DNA from: Candidatus Sodaliphilus limicaballi
GTDB lineage: Bacteria > Bacteroidota > Bacteroidia > Bacteroidales > Muribaculaceae
Assembly: GCA_018065815.1 (NCBI GenBank)
Contig: JAGHSP010000105.1
Location: forward strand, 1-13,329
Direction: 5' to 3'
DNA: 13,329 nt
The translations under genes were made by a program, and so were the position numbers. Numbering within the stretch: position 1 is the stretch's first letter; each line of letters starts with the position of its first letter. This document shows, one piece after another, positions 1 through 6,281 of the stretch. The notes below the pieces were generated by a model, which did not search any database, had not been told where the DNA came from, and worked only from the letters and a program-made list of their open reading frames with translations.

Positions 1-1
1 A

Positions 2-202
2 CCAAGAATCACGCTTACAGCACGAGAGATTGGGGTTTTGGATTTATTGTCAAGAGGGTTAAGCAGTAAAGATATTGCTGAAAAATTATTCATCTCGTCA
101 AACACGGTTGAATATCACCGCAAACAACTCTTGCGTAAGACCGAATCAAAGAATGTTGCACAGTTGATAGGGTATGCTTTTCGAAAGAGAATCTTGAGCT
201 AA
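2..202 (+). CDS. LuxR/NarL-type response regulator, C-terminal HTH (5' end outside window)
   Basis: An open frame enters from the window edge and ends at TAA 200-202, giving 66 residues. They match a GerE/LuxR helix-turn-helix. LTAREIGVLDLLSRGLSSK is the scaffold helix region, DIAEKLFISSNTVEYHRK is the turn and recognition helix, and a short basic tail follows. The conserved positions T, RE, L, G, IA, L, TV and H are present. In Bacteroidota such domains usually end response regulators or large Tpr/TM-LuxR sensors, so the protein probably regulates transcription. The sensory or receiver part is out of view and the target cannot be inferred. The stretch lacks a start codon, is AT-richer than the downstream genes, and is followed by a strong terminator. 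Confidence 0.9.
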   Translation, partial: PRITLTAREIGVLDLLSRGLSSKDIAEKLFISSNTVEYHRKQLLRKTESKNVAQLIGYAFRKRILS

Positions 203-263
203 CAATCTCGGATCTATTTAATAACCCCACATCAATAAAGGCAAACTACAATCAAAAAAATTC

Positions 264-301
264 ATGGGGATGTGTCAAAATCATGACACATCCCCATTTT
301 T
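264..301. terminator. Bidirectional Rho-independent terminator
   Basis: A perfect 14-bp inverted repeat (264-277 paired with 284-297) encloses a 6-nt loop. On the plus strand it runs into TTTTT (297-301). On the minus strand the bases after the stem read GAATTTTTTT. It therefore fits both the LuxR-type gene on the left and the convergent symporter gene on the right. Confidence 0.9.
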
Positions 302-323
302 AGTGGTTATCAAGATTCACTAG

Positions 324-1679
324 TTACTTGAAATATTGCTTCATCTTGGCCTTGACGCGCGGGGCGAGCATGATGAGCGTGAACATTGTGCACAATGCCA
401 TGCCGGCAAAGGCGAGGTCCATGAAACCTACCAGGGCATCGAGGGGTATCACCGCGGCGATGAGGATGGTGGCGAGGTAGAAGTAGTTATACTTGCTGGC
501 ATGCTTCGCGCCAAATAAGAAGTTGGTGCACTTCTGTCCGTAGTAGGAGTAAGAGAACATGGTGCTGAATGCAAAGAAGAACACGATTGCCATGAGCAGG
601 TATTGTCCGTAGGGGAGCAGATTGCCGAACGAGTTGAGCGCAATGTACAGTCCCTTCACTCCGTCCACGTGGTAGTTCCCGGCGATGATGATGGGGATAG
701 CGGTGAGCGTGCACACAAAGCCAGAGTCGATGGCAGGACCGAGCATGGCGATGAGGCCCTCGCGCACGGCGTCGTTGTTGCGTGATGCTCCGTGCATCAT
801 CGATGCTGTACCCACGCCGGCCTCGTTGACAAATGCGGCACGGCGGGCGCCTGTGAGTGCCACGAGAGTGAATCCGCCTATCTCGCCTTCGGGAGTGAAC
901 GCTCCCTGGAATATTGACTTGAACACGCCGGGAAGAAGTTCAATGTTCATCACCATGACCACGGCAACGAGAATGAAGTAGAGCACTACCATCAGCGGGA
1001 CGATGCGTGACGCGAACTGCGCGATGCGCTTGATGCCGCCGAGCAGCACAAAGCCCACAATGATGATAATGGCCACGCCCATGCCGAAGCGCAATCCCAC
1101 TGTGTTCTCTATGCCCATGGGCGAGGTGAACACCGTGGTGATGCTCTCCACGAGCTGGTTGGCCTGGGTGAAGCACAGCGTGCCGAAGAGACCGAAGGCG
1201 GCAAACGTCATGGCAAGCGGTTTCCACTTCTTGCCCAGGCCCTCGGTGATGATATACATGGGGCCGCCCTGCACTTCGCCGGCGCTGTCCTTGCCTTTAT
1301 ACATGATTGAAAGCGTGCCCTCGAAGAACTTGGTGGTCATTCCCACCAGCGCGCTCACCCACATCCAGAAGATGACGCCGGGACCGCCTATCGACAGCGC
1401 GATTGCCACGCCGGCAATGTTGCCCATGCCCACGGTGGCAGCGATAGCGCTGAGTAGAGCCTGTACCGAACTGATCTGGCCAGCTTCCTTGCCGCTGTCC
1501 TGTGCCTGCTTGTTGCGTAGCGCCTTGATGGCCTTGGGCAGTTTGGTGACCGACACTGCCCCCGAATATATAAAGAGGAAAAGACCACCGCCTATGAGCA
1601 ACAGGAATTCCGGATAACCGCACACGTAGTCGCTGGCGTCGATGATCCATTGACCCAAACTTTCAAGAAAATCGTTCAT
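324..1679 (-). CDS. Sodium:alanine/glycine symporter, AGCS family
   Basis: This is a 451-residue polytopic inner-membrane protein with about 10-11 hydrophobic segments, the usual AGCS length. Signature segments are GMGNIAGVA (84-92), GGPGVIFWMW (98-107), GGPMYII (138-144), NEAGVGTA (285-292) and FSTMFSYSYYGQK (371-383). The family couples Na+ influx to uptake of small neutral amino acids, classically alanine or glycine. The exact substrate cannot be read from sequence. The ATG at 1679 is supported by a -7 box about 30 bp upstream and by the expected short N-terminal amphipathic stretch before the first membrane segment. The gene is monocistronic: it is divergent from the cutC frame and convergent with the LuxR-type gene. 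No frameshift or missing motif is seen. Confidence 0.95.
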   Translation of the reverse strand: MNDFLESLGQWIIDASDYVCGYPEFLLLIGGGLFLFIYSGAVSVTKLPKAIKALRNKQAQDSGKEAGQISSVQALLSAIAATVGMGNIAGVAIALSIGGPGVIFWMWVSALVGMTTKFFEGTLSIMYKGKDSAGEVQGGPMYIITEGLGKKWKPLAMTFAAFGLFGTLCFTQANQLVESITTVFTSPMGIENTVGLRFGMGVAIIIIVGFVLLGGIKRIAQFASRIVPLMVVLYFILVAVVMVMNIELLPGVFKSIFQGAFTPEGEIGGFTLVALTGARRAAFVNEAGVGTASMMHGASRNNDAVREGLIAMLGPAIDSGFVCTLTAIPIIIAGNYHVDGVKGLYIALNSFGNLLPYGQYLLMAIVFFFAFSTMFSYSYYGQKCTNFLFGAKHASKYNYFYLATILIAAVIPLDALVGFMDLAFAGMALCTMFTLIMLAPRVKAKMKQYFK

Positions 1680-1709
1680 TTTTTAGCTTTTTTAGTCCAA
1701 ATAGGAGTG

Positions 1710-1717
1710 CAAAGGTA
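1710..1717 (-). promoter_or_regulatory. Putative -7 box for the AGCS symporter
   Basis: Read on the minus strand this is TACCTTTG, a perfect match to the Bacteroidota -7 consensus TAnnTTTG, about 30 bp before the symporter ATG. No convincing -33 TTG is seen at the right spacing. Confidence 0.6.
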
Positions 1718-1844
1718 GTGAAAATTAACGAAAAACGAAAGAAAACTCTGCGGTTGTAAACTTTTTACCGCGGTTTTTTGCCGGAATATCATTGATTTCA
1801 GTAATATCAGTGTTGTCCAGGAGGTGAATGTGGAAGAATTTTAG

Positions 1845-1852
1845 TATCTTTG
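1845..1852 (+). promoter_or_regulatory. Putative -7 box for the cutC frame
   Basis: TATCTTTG matches TAnnTTTG and lies 30 bp before the ATG at 1883. It overlaps the TTG at 1850, which argues against 1850 as a translation start. No clear -33 element is visible. Confidence 0.65.
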
Positions 1853-1882
1853 CCATTGATAACTGAAAAGAAAGAAAAACTT

Positions 1883-4800
1883 ATGATACTAGAAGTGTGC
1901 TGCGGAGATATCGCGAGTGTGCATGCTGCCAGTGCGGGCGGCGCGCAGCGCGTGGAACTGTGTTCTCGTCTCGACCTTGACGGGCTGACTCCTGCCGAGG
2001 AGATGGTGCGCGAGGCACGAATGGTGCCGGGCTTGCGGCTGCATGTGCTCATACGCAGCCGCGAGGGCGACTTTGTGTATAGCCGCGAGGAGGTTGAGGA
2101 GATGGCCAGGTCGGTGCAGATGGCGCGCAGGCTGGGTGCCGATGGCGTGGTCATCGGTGCGCTCACCCAGGCGGGCGATGTGGATGTGCCTGCCGTGCAG
2201 AGGCTCGTGAGCGAGGCTCGGGGCATGCAGGTGACGTTTCACCGGGCGTTCGACGTGTGCCGCAATCCGCAAGAGGCTCTGGAACAGATCATTGCTCTGG
2301 GGTGCCACCGCATCCTCACTTCGGGCCAGGCACCGAGCGCGCTGGAAGGCGTGCCCATGCTCGGCCAGCTGGTGAAGCAGGCTGCCGGACGCATCATCAT
2401 CATGCCCGGAGCTGGCGTGAACGAGATAAATGCCAAGCACATACTGGACGCAACAGGCGCCCGGGAAATCCACGGGTCGTTGCGCTCGCCGCGAGAGGAC
2501 GGGGTGCTGGTCACTGATTCAAGAAAAGTTAGTACTATTATGAAGAAGATATTAGTTTGCCTTGTTGCAATGTTAGCGATGTCAGGCAGCTCGCATGCCA
2601 GCGAGGTGTCAAAGTATATGGACTTCCTCTACGCCAACATGGCGTTGCCCGACAGCACCGACTATGACCGCGCGTTCTATGAGCGCAACATCGAGAGTTC
2701 GTTGCAGGCACGCGAGGAGATGCCCTGGGGCAAGATTGTCCCCGAGCGTGAGTTCATGCACTTTGTCCTGCCCGTGCGCGTGAACAATGAGAACATGGAT
2801 TCGTGCCGCTGGGTGTTCTACCGCGACCTGCGCGACAGGGTGAAAGACCTGACTATGGCCGATGCAATCCTTGAAGTGAACCACTGGTGCCACGAGCGCG
2901 TGACCTACACGCCCAGTGACGGACGCACATCGTCGCCCCTGGCAAGCATACGCACCGCCTATGGCCGTTGCGGCGAGGAATCTACGCTCCTGGTTGCTGC
3001 CCTCAGGGCGGTGGGAATCCCTGCCCGCCAGGTTTACACTCCACGCTGGGCACACACCGACGACAATCACGCATGGGTCGAGGCGTGGGCCGACGGCAAG
3101 TGGCATTTCCTGGGAGCCTGTGAACCAGAACCCGTGCTTGACCTGGGATGGTTCAACGCTCCGGCATCGCGTGGCATGCTCATGCACACCAAGGCATTCG
3201 GCAAGTATGACGGCCCCGAGGAGAAGATGCTTGAAACAGCTTGCTACACCGAGATTAACGAGACACAGAACTATGCCCCCGTGGCTCCCGCAACTGTTGT
3301 GGTGACCGACAGGAACGGACGCACTGTGGCAGGTGCGCCGGTAGAGTTCAAGATATACAACTATGCCGAGTTCTACACCGTGTCGCGCAAATACACCGAC
3401 GAGCGAGGCATCGCCACATTGCAGGCTGGCATGGGCGACCTCGTGGTGTGGGGCTGCAAGGATGGTTACTTCGGCTTTGAGCGCTGCCATGTGGCCGACG
3501 GCGACACCACCCGTCTGTGCCTTAACATTCCCACCGACTTCAAGGAACCGCTGACATTTGACATCACCATCGTTCCGCCCGTTGAGCGCAACACCTTGCC
3601 TCCCGTCACCGACGAGCAGCGCAAGCGCAACAATGACCGCCTGGCGAGCGAGGATGCCATGCGCAACGCCTATGTGGCGACGTTCGACACCAGCACGCCG
3701 CTGCTCACCGCGTCGCGTGGCAACCATGCCGTGATACGCTCGTTTGTTGAAGCCACAGGCGACACTGCGCTGCTGTGGACACTGTCGGCCAAGGACTTGC
3801 GCGATGTGCCCATGGATGTGCTCACCGACCATCACAGCAATGCGCCCGAGCGTGCCAGCTATCTCTCGGTGGAGCTTTACGACAAGTATGTGCGTTGCCC
3901 GCGTGTGGCAGGCGAGATGCTCACGCCCTACCGCCGTTACTTCCTTGACAATATCCCCGCCGTGCAGCGCGAGCAGTGGTGCAACAGCCCGCAGCAACTG
4001 GTCAAGTGGGTGGCGCAGAACATTGCCATCGACGAGGTGCGCAATCCGCAGCACCTGCGCATGCGCCCCATGGGCGTGTGGAAGCACCGCACCACCGACG
4101 CTGTGTCGCGCGACATCCTGTTTGTGGCTCTGGCACGCACCTGCGGCGTGGCGGCACGCATCGATGGCGTGACGGGCAAAGTGCAGTATATGAATGAGAA
4201 ATGCGAGTGGATTGACGTGGCGTTTGGCAAGGACGATGCCGCACAGGCGCAGCAAGGCACGCTGCGGGCCCACTATAAGGCTCAACCATGGCTCGAGAAC
4301 CCCAAGTACTACATCCATTTCACCGTGTCGGCGTTGAAAGACGGTTTCCCCTCGCTGCTCAACTATGACGACAACGACACCTACGACAACACCTTCAAGC
4401 AAGGCCAACGCCTGGACACTGGCGCTTACGTGATGATAAGCGGCACCCGCCTGGCATCGGGCTCGGTGCTGGCGCGCGTGCTCCTCACCCGTGTGAACGA
4501 GAATCAGGAGACTGTCGCCGACCTTGAATTGCGCCAAGCGTCACACGAGCTGCAAGTGATAGGCAACTGCAACAGCGGCCTGCTACTCGACAAGACCGGC
4601 CGCGGGTTCTTTGCCGCTGCAATCATCGCTCCCAGCAACGAACCCACCAACCACATCCTGCGCGACATCTCGCTGCGGCGCGCCGACCTCGAGGCTTGGG
4701 GACGCCCCATCGTGCTGATGTTCCGCAACGAGGACGAGGCGCAGCGTTTCCGCAAGGAGGACTTCCCCCAGCTGCCCAGCACCGTGATGTGGTGTGTCGA

Positions 4801-4978
4801 TACCGACGGCGCAGTGGAGAAAGACATACGCGAGCAGATGCATGTGGCGCCCGACGCTCCGCTGCCGGTGGTGTTCATAGGCGACACATTCGACCGCGTG
4901 GTGTTCTTCTCGCAGGGCTACACCATCAACATGGGAGACCAGCTGATGAATGCTGTCAACAAACTGAAAACAAAATAA
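1883..4978 (+). CDS. cutC: CutC-family protein in one open frame with a secreted transglutaminase-like protein
   Basis: The frame runs 1031 codons from ATG 1883 to TAA 4976-4978. Residues 1-220 are a complete CutC TIM barrel. Recognisable segments are LEVCCGD (3-9), GGAQRVELCSRLDLDGLTP (19-37), the R-rich segment ending GDF (62-64), GADGVVIGAL (85-94), TFHRAFD (118-124), ILTSG (144-148), MPGAGVN (174-180) and REIHGSLR (194-201). CutC proteins were named for copper homeostasis in E. coli, but their biochemical role is unsettled; they are cytoplasmic. ATG 1883 was chosen because the protein then begins with the family motif at residue 3 and it follows the -7 box at 1845. CutC homologues are normally about 210-250 residues and free-standing. 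Here no stop separates CutC from an internal signal peptide at residue 220 (position 2540). This is a true fusion, a lost stop codon, or two in-frame cistrons where the second starts internally. CutC identity is certain; the product boundary is not. Confidence 0.8.
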   Translation: MILEVCCGDIASVHAASAGGAQRVELCSRLDLDGLTPAEEMVREARMVPGLRLHVLIRSREGDFVYSREEVEEMARSVQMARRLGADGVVIGALTQAGDVDVPAVQRLVSEARGMQVTFHRAFDVCRNPQEALEQIIALGCHRILTSGQAPSALEGVPMLGQLVKQAAGRIIIMPGAGVNEINAKHILDATGAREIHGSLRSPREDGVLVTDSRKVSTIMKKILVCLVAMLAMSGSSHASEVSKYMDFLYANMALPDSTDYDRAFYERNIESSLQAREEMPWGKIVPEREFMHFVLPVRVNNENMDSCRWVFYRDLRDRVKDLTMADAILEVNHWCHERVTYTPSDGRTSSPLASIRTAYGRCGEESTLLVAALRAVGIPARQVYTPRWAHTDDNHAWVEAWADGKWHFLGACEPEPVLDLGWFNAPASRGMLMHTKAFGKYDGPEEKMLETACYTEINETQNYAPVAPATVVVTDRNGRTVAGAPVEFKIYNYAEFYTVSRKYTDERGIATLQAGMGDLVVWGCKDGYFGFERCHVADGDTTRLCLNIPTDFKEPLTFDITIVPPVERNTLPPVTDEQRKRNNDRLASEDAMRNAYVATFDTSTPLLTASRGNHAVIRSFVEATGDTALLWTLSAKDLRDVPMDVLTDHHSNAPERASYLSVELYDKYVRCPRVAGEMLTPYRRYFLDNIPAVQREQWCNSPQQLVKWVAQNIAIDEVRNPQHLRMRPMGVWKHRTTDAVSRDILFVALARTCGVAARIDGVTGKVQYMNEKCEWIDVAFGKDDAAQAQQGTLRAHYKAQPWLENPKYYIHFTVSALKDGFPSLLNYDDNDTYDNTFKQGQRLDTGAYVMISGTRLASGSVLARVLLTRVNENQETVADLELRQASHELQVIGNCNSGLLLDKTGRGFFAAAIIAPSNEPTNHILRDISLRRADLEAWGRPIVLMFRNEDEAQRFRKEDFPQLPSTVMWCVDTDGAVEKDIREQMHVAPDAPLPVVFIGDTFDRVVFFSQGYTINMGDQLMNAVNKLKTK
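2540..4978 (+). CDS. Secreted multidomain transglutaminase-like protein (likely internal start in the cutC frame)
   Basis: From ATG 2540 the product has 812 residues and begins with a Sec signal peptide: MKK, a hydrophobic core at 4-14, and likely cleavage after SSHA (17-20). Residues about 100-220 form a transglutaminase-like core with Cys144 (YGRCGEES), His177 (DDNHAWVEAW) and a W-HFLGACEPEP segment (188-198). In that segment the usual Asp position looks like Gly192, with Glu195 nearby. Residues 249-330 resemble a carboxypeptidase-regulatory/Ig-like beta sandwich (VVVTDRNGRTVAGAPVEF). Residues about 485-563 look like a second, degenerate transglutaminase fold (RDILFVALARTCGVAARID) with no catalytic Cys or His. 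Residues about 670-812 resemble a thioredoxin-like fold (PIVLMFRN, PLPVVFIGDTFDRVVFF) without a CxxC pair. A periplasmic or surface peptide-modifying or protease role is plausible, but the substrate is unknown. The AT-rich stretch 2515-2570 around ATG 2540 looks like a gene start, supporting independent translation. Confidence 0.8.
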   Translation: MKKILVCLVAMLAMSGSSHASEVSKYMDFLYANMALPDSTDYDRAFYERNIESSLQAREEMPWGKIVPEREFMHFVLPVRVNNENMDSCRWVFYRDLRDRVKDLTMADAILEVNHWCHERVTYTPSDGRTSSPLASIRTAYGRCGEESTLLVAALRAVGIPARQVYTPRWAHTDDNHAWVEAWADGKWHFLGACEPEPVLDLGWFNAPASRGMLMHTKAFGKYDGPEEKMLETACYTEINETQNYAPVAPATVVVTDRNGRTVAGAPVEFKIYNYAEFYTVSRKYTDERGIATLQAGMGDLVVWGCKDGYFGFERCHVADGDTTRLCLNIPTDFKEPLTFDITIVPPVERNTLPPVTDEQRKRNNDRLASEDAMRNAYVATFDTSTPLLTASRGNHAVIRSFVEATGDTALLWTLSAKDLRDVPMDVLTDHHSNAPERASYLSVELYDKYVRCPRVAGEMLTPYRRYFLDNIPAVQREQWCNSPQQLVKWVAQNIAIDEVRNPQHLRMRPMGVWKHRTTDAVSRDILFVALARTCGVAARIDGVTGKVQYMNEKCEWIDVAFGKDDAAQAQQGTLRAHYKAQPWLENPKYYIHFTVSALKDGFPSLLNYDDNDTYDNTFKQGQRLDTGAYVMISGTRLASGSVLARVLLTRVNENQETVADLELRQASHELQVIGNCNSGLLLDKTGRGFFAAAIIAPSNEPTNHILRDISLRRADLEAWGRPIVLMFRNEDEAQRFRKEDFPQLPSTVMWCVDTDGAVEKDIREQMHVAPDAPLPVVFIGDTFDRVVFFSQGYTINMGDQLMNAVNKLKTK

Positions 4979-4985
4979 ATAAGAT

Positions 4986-5120
4986 ATGAAAAGGATAATT
5001 CTTGCTTGCGCGGCTTGTTTTTTCAGTCATTTCAGTGGCAGGTTTTACTTATTCAATTATTTTTCTTACTTTTGCACCATGAAACAAATAATACTAACCA
5101 TTAATGCAAAAAGATTATGA
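4986..5120 (+). pseudogene. Remnant or short ORF with a signal-peptide-like start
   Basis: Seven bases after the preceding stop, ATG 4986 opens a 44-codon frame that starts like a secreted protein (MKRIILACAACFFSHFSG). It then becomes an aromatic, low-quality sequence and ends at TGA 5118-5120, overlapping the ATG of the next gene by ATGA. The downstream half also contains the -7 box at 5067. This looks like the 5' stub of a former secreted-protein gene whose remainder was lost or replaced by the lipoprotein gene. A short chance ORF or leader peptide is the alternative. Confidence 0.35.
5067..5074 (+). promoter_or_regulatory. Putative -7 box for the lipoprotein gene
   Basis: TACTTTTG matches TAnnTTTG and lies 43 bp before the ATG at 5117 in AT-rich DNA. 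A -33 TTG is not evident. Confidence 0.55.
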
Positions 5121-5653
5121 TGCAGATCAAACGTTTATCTCTGTTATGCCTTATTATTATTGCTGCAGTTTCGTTCAACTCTTGCTCTGATGATGAACCT
5201 GCCACTCCACAGTATATCGACTATGAGTATGGAATTGAAATTCTAGAAGGATACACTCTTATCTATGACATTTCCTGCACTTACACCAACATTTTCACCA
5301 ACGAAGTAGAAACAAAAACTGTGGGTAATCTGGGTGAGAGCGTGTTCTCTGGGCTTGGCAAAGAAAAGCCCAAGGCCAAGGAATTCATGCTCAAAGTCGT
5401 AGGTAAACTCAAACCTAACGCCAAAGAACTTGTTGAAGAAGCCATCGCAAAGCATAAAACATTTCCAATCGGCTTCAAGTGCCGCGGCAAGGCGTATGTT
5501 TACTCTGATCCTGAATGCACTAACTTTGTAAAGGAACTATTCTCTTTTCATGAAAGTTCAGAGTTAATCGAGATTGATGCCGATCATCTGGAGTACTACA
5601 TAGACAAATACCCCACAATCGAAATCTGCGAGATTCACAAGCCCATTAAATAA
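5117..5653 (+). CDS. Hypothetical lipoprotein
   Basis: The product has 178 residues, with ATG at 5117 and an immediately adjacent second ATG at 5120. The N-terminus is a type II signal peptide: MQIKR, a hydrophobic stretch LSLLCLIIIAAVSF, and a lipobox ending at the Cys of SFNSC (about residue 23). SDDE follows the Cys; such acidic residues resemble the lipoprotein surface-export signal described in Bacteroidota, so surface exposure is possible. The mature part is about 155 residues and has no recognised domain. It contains a Lys-rich helix-like stretch (about 80-112) and a CRGKAYVYSDPECTNFV segment with two cysteines (about 122 and 134). Its codon use and base composition are clearly AT-richer than tsaE, birA or the cutC frame, suggesting a different history. 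Function unknown. Confidence 0.75.
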   Translation: MMQIKRLSLLCLIIIAAVSFNSCSDDEPATPQYIDYEYGIEILEGYTLIYDISCTYTNIFTNEVETKTVGNLGESVFSGLGKEKPKAKEFMLKVVGKLKPNAKELVEEAIAKHKTFPIGFKCRGKAYVYSDPECTNFVKELFSFHESSELIEIDADHLEYYIDKYPTIEICEIHKPIK

Positions 5654-5675
5654 GGAATTAGTGGACGAAAATGTG

Positions 5676-5683
5676 TATTTTCG
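5676..5683 (+). promoter_or_regulatory. Weak candidate -7 box for tsaE
   Basis: TATTTTCG differs from TAnnTTTG at one position and lies about 31 bp before the tsaE ATG in an A-rich leader. It is the only candidate in the 61-bp gap. Confidence 0.35.
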
Positions 5684-5714
5684 CAAAAAAAATTCAAAAC
5701 ACCTATAATAAAAC

Positions 5715-6152
5715 ATGAAAAAGATTGAAATAAACATTCCCTCGACCGAGGCCTTGCAGGAGGCTGCACGCGAGTTCATGGCAGCGATGGGCGACTACAC
5801 CGTCTTTGCTTTCTACGGGCAGATGGGTGCCGGCAAGACCACTTTCATCAACGCACTGTGCCGCGAGCTGGGCGTGGTGGAGGATGTGACCAATTCTCCC
5901 TCGTTTGCTATCATTAACGAGTATCGCAGCGACACCACGGCCGAACTCATCTACCACTTCGACTGCTATCGCCTGGAAAACGAGGAGGAAGCAATAGAAA
6001 TAGGCACCGAGGACTACTTTGACTGCGGTGCTGTGTGCCTCATCGAGTGGCCCGAGCGCATCGAGGGACTGCTGCCCGACGACACCGTGGACGTGAACAT
6101 CACCGTAAACGACGACGAGAGCCGCACAATGACCCTGACACTGCCAGAATAA
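5715..6152 (+). CDS. tsaE: tRNA threonylcarbamoyladenosine biosynthesis ATPase TsaE
   Basis: The product has 145 residues, normal for the family. TsaE is the cytoplasmic ATPase that works with TsaB, TsaD and TsaC to install t6A at position 37 of ANN-decoding tRNAs. Visible motifs are Walker A GQMGAGKT (35-42), SPSF in the switch region (61-64, commonly SPTF), HFDCYRL (81-87) and EWPERI (111-116). The ATG at 5715 gives the usual N-terminus, with about 34 residues before the P loop. It lies between an accessory lipoprotein gene and a repeat array, and no other t6A gene is in the window. Confidence 0.95.
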   Translation: MKKIEINIPSTEALQEAAREFMAAMGDYTVFAFYGQMGAGKTTFINALCRELGVVEDVTNSPSFAIINEYRSDTTAELIYHFDCYRLENEEEAIEIGTEDYFDCGAVCLIEWPERIEGLLPDDTVDVNITVNDDESRTMTLTLPE

Positions 6153-6185
6153 AGGTTTAAAAGTTTAAAGGTTTAAAAGTTTAAA
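6151..6185. repeat. 16-bp direct tandem repeat, two perfect copies
   Basis: AAAGGTTTAAAAGTTT occurs at 6151-6166 and again at 6167-6182, followed by AAA. The first copy overlaps the last base pair positions of the tsaE stop codon. Each unit contains two related 8-mers (AAAGGTTT and AAAAGTTT). Confidence 0.9.
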
Positions 6186-6186
6186 T

Positions 6187-6266
6187 TCGAGATTTCGAGT
6201 TATCGAGTTATCGAGTTATCGAATTATCGAATTATCGAATTATCGAATAATCGAATAATCGAAAAT
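6187..6266. repeat. 8-bp tandem array, ten units with graded sequence change
   Basis: Ten consecutive 8-mers begin with TCGA. In order they are TCGAGATT once, TCGAGTTA three times, TCGAATTA three times, TCGAATAA twice and TCGAAAAT once. The array sits immediately after the 16-bp repeat and just before a C7A6 tract and the birA start. The ordered drift of the last four bases suggests stepwise growth by slippage. Confidence 0.9.
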
Positions 6267-6281
6267 CCCCCCCAAAAAACA

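Noticed and set aside
1850..1882. TTG start at 1850 for the cutC frame
   Set aside because: It overlaps the -7 box and adds 11 residues not seen in CutC proteins; ATG 1883 fits the family start.
2609..4537. Long minus-strand open frame (642 codons) opposite the transglutaminase gene
   Set aside because: It is a mirror of GC-rich coding DNA. The predicted protein is His/Val/Gly-rich with no domain, while the plus strand holds clear catalytic motifs.
5079..5120. 13-codon leader peptide MKQIILTINAKRL before the lipoprotein
   Set aside because: Its ATG lies only 5 bp after the -7 box, about at the expected transcription start, so it would have no leader; it is better explained as part of the decayed frame from 4986.
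6151..6266. CRISPR-like array
   Set aside because: Units are 8 and 16 bp with no spacers and no cas genes nearby; these are simple tandem repeats.
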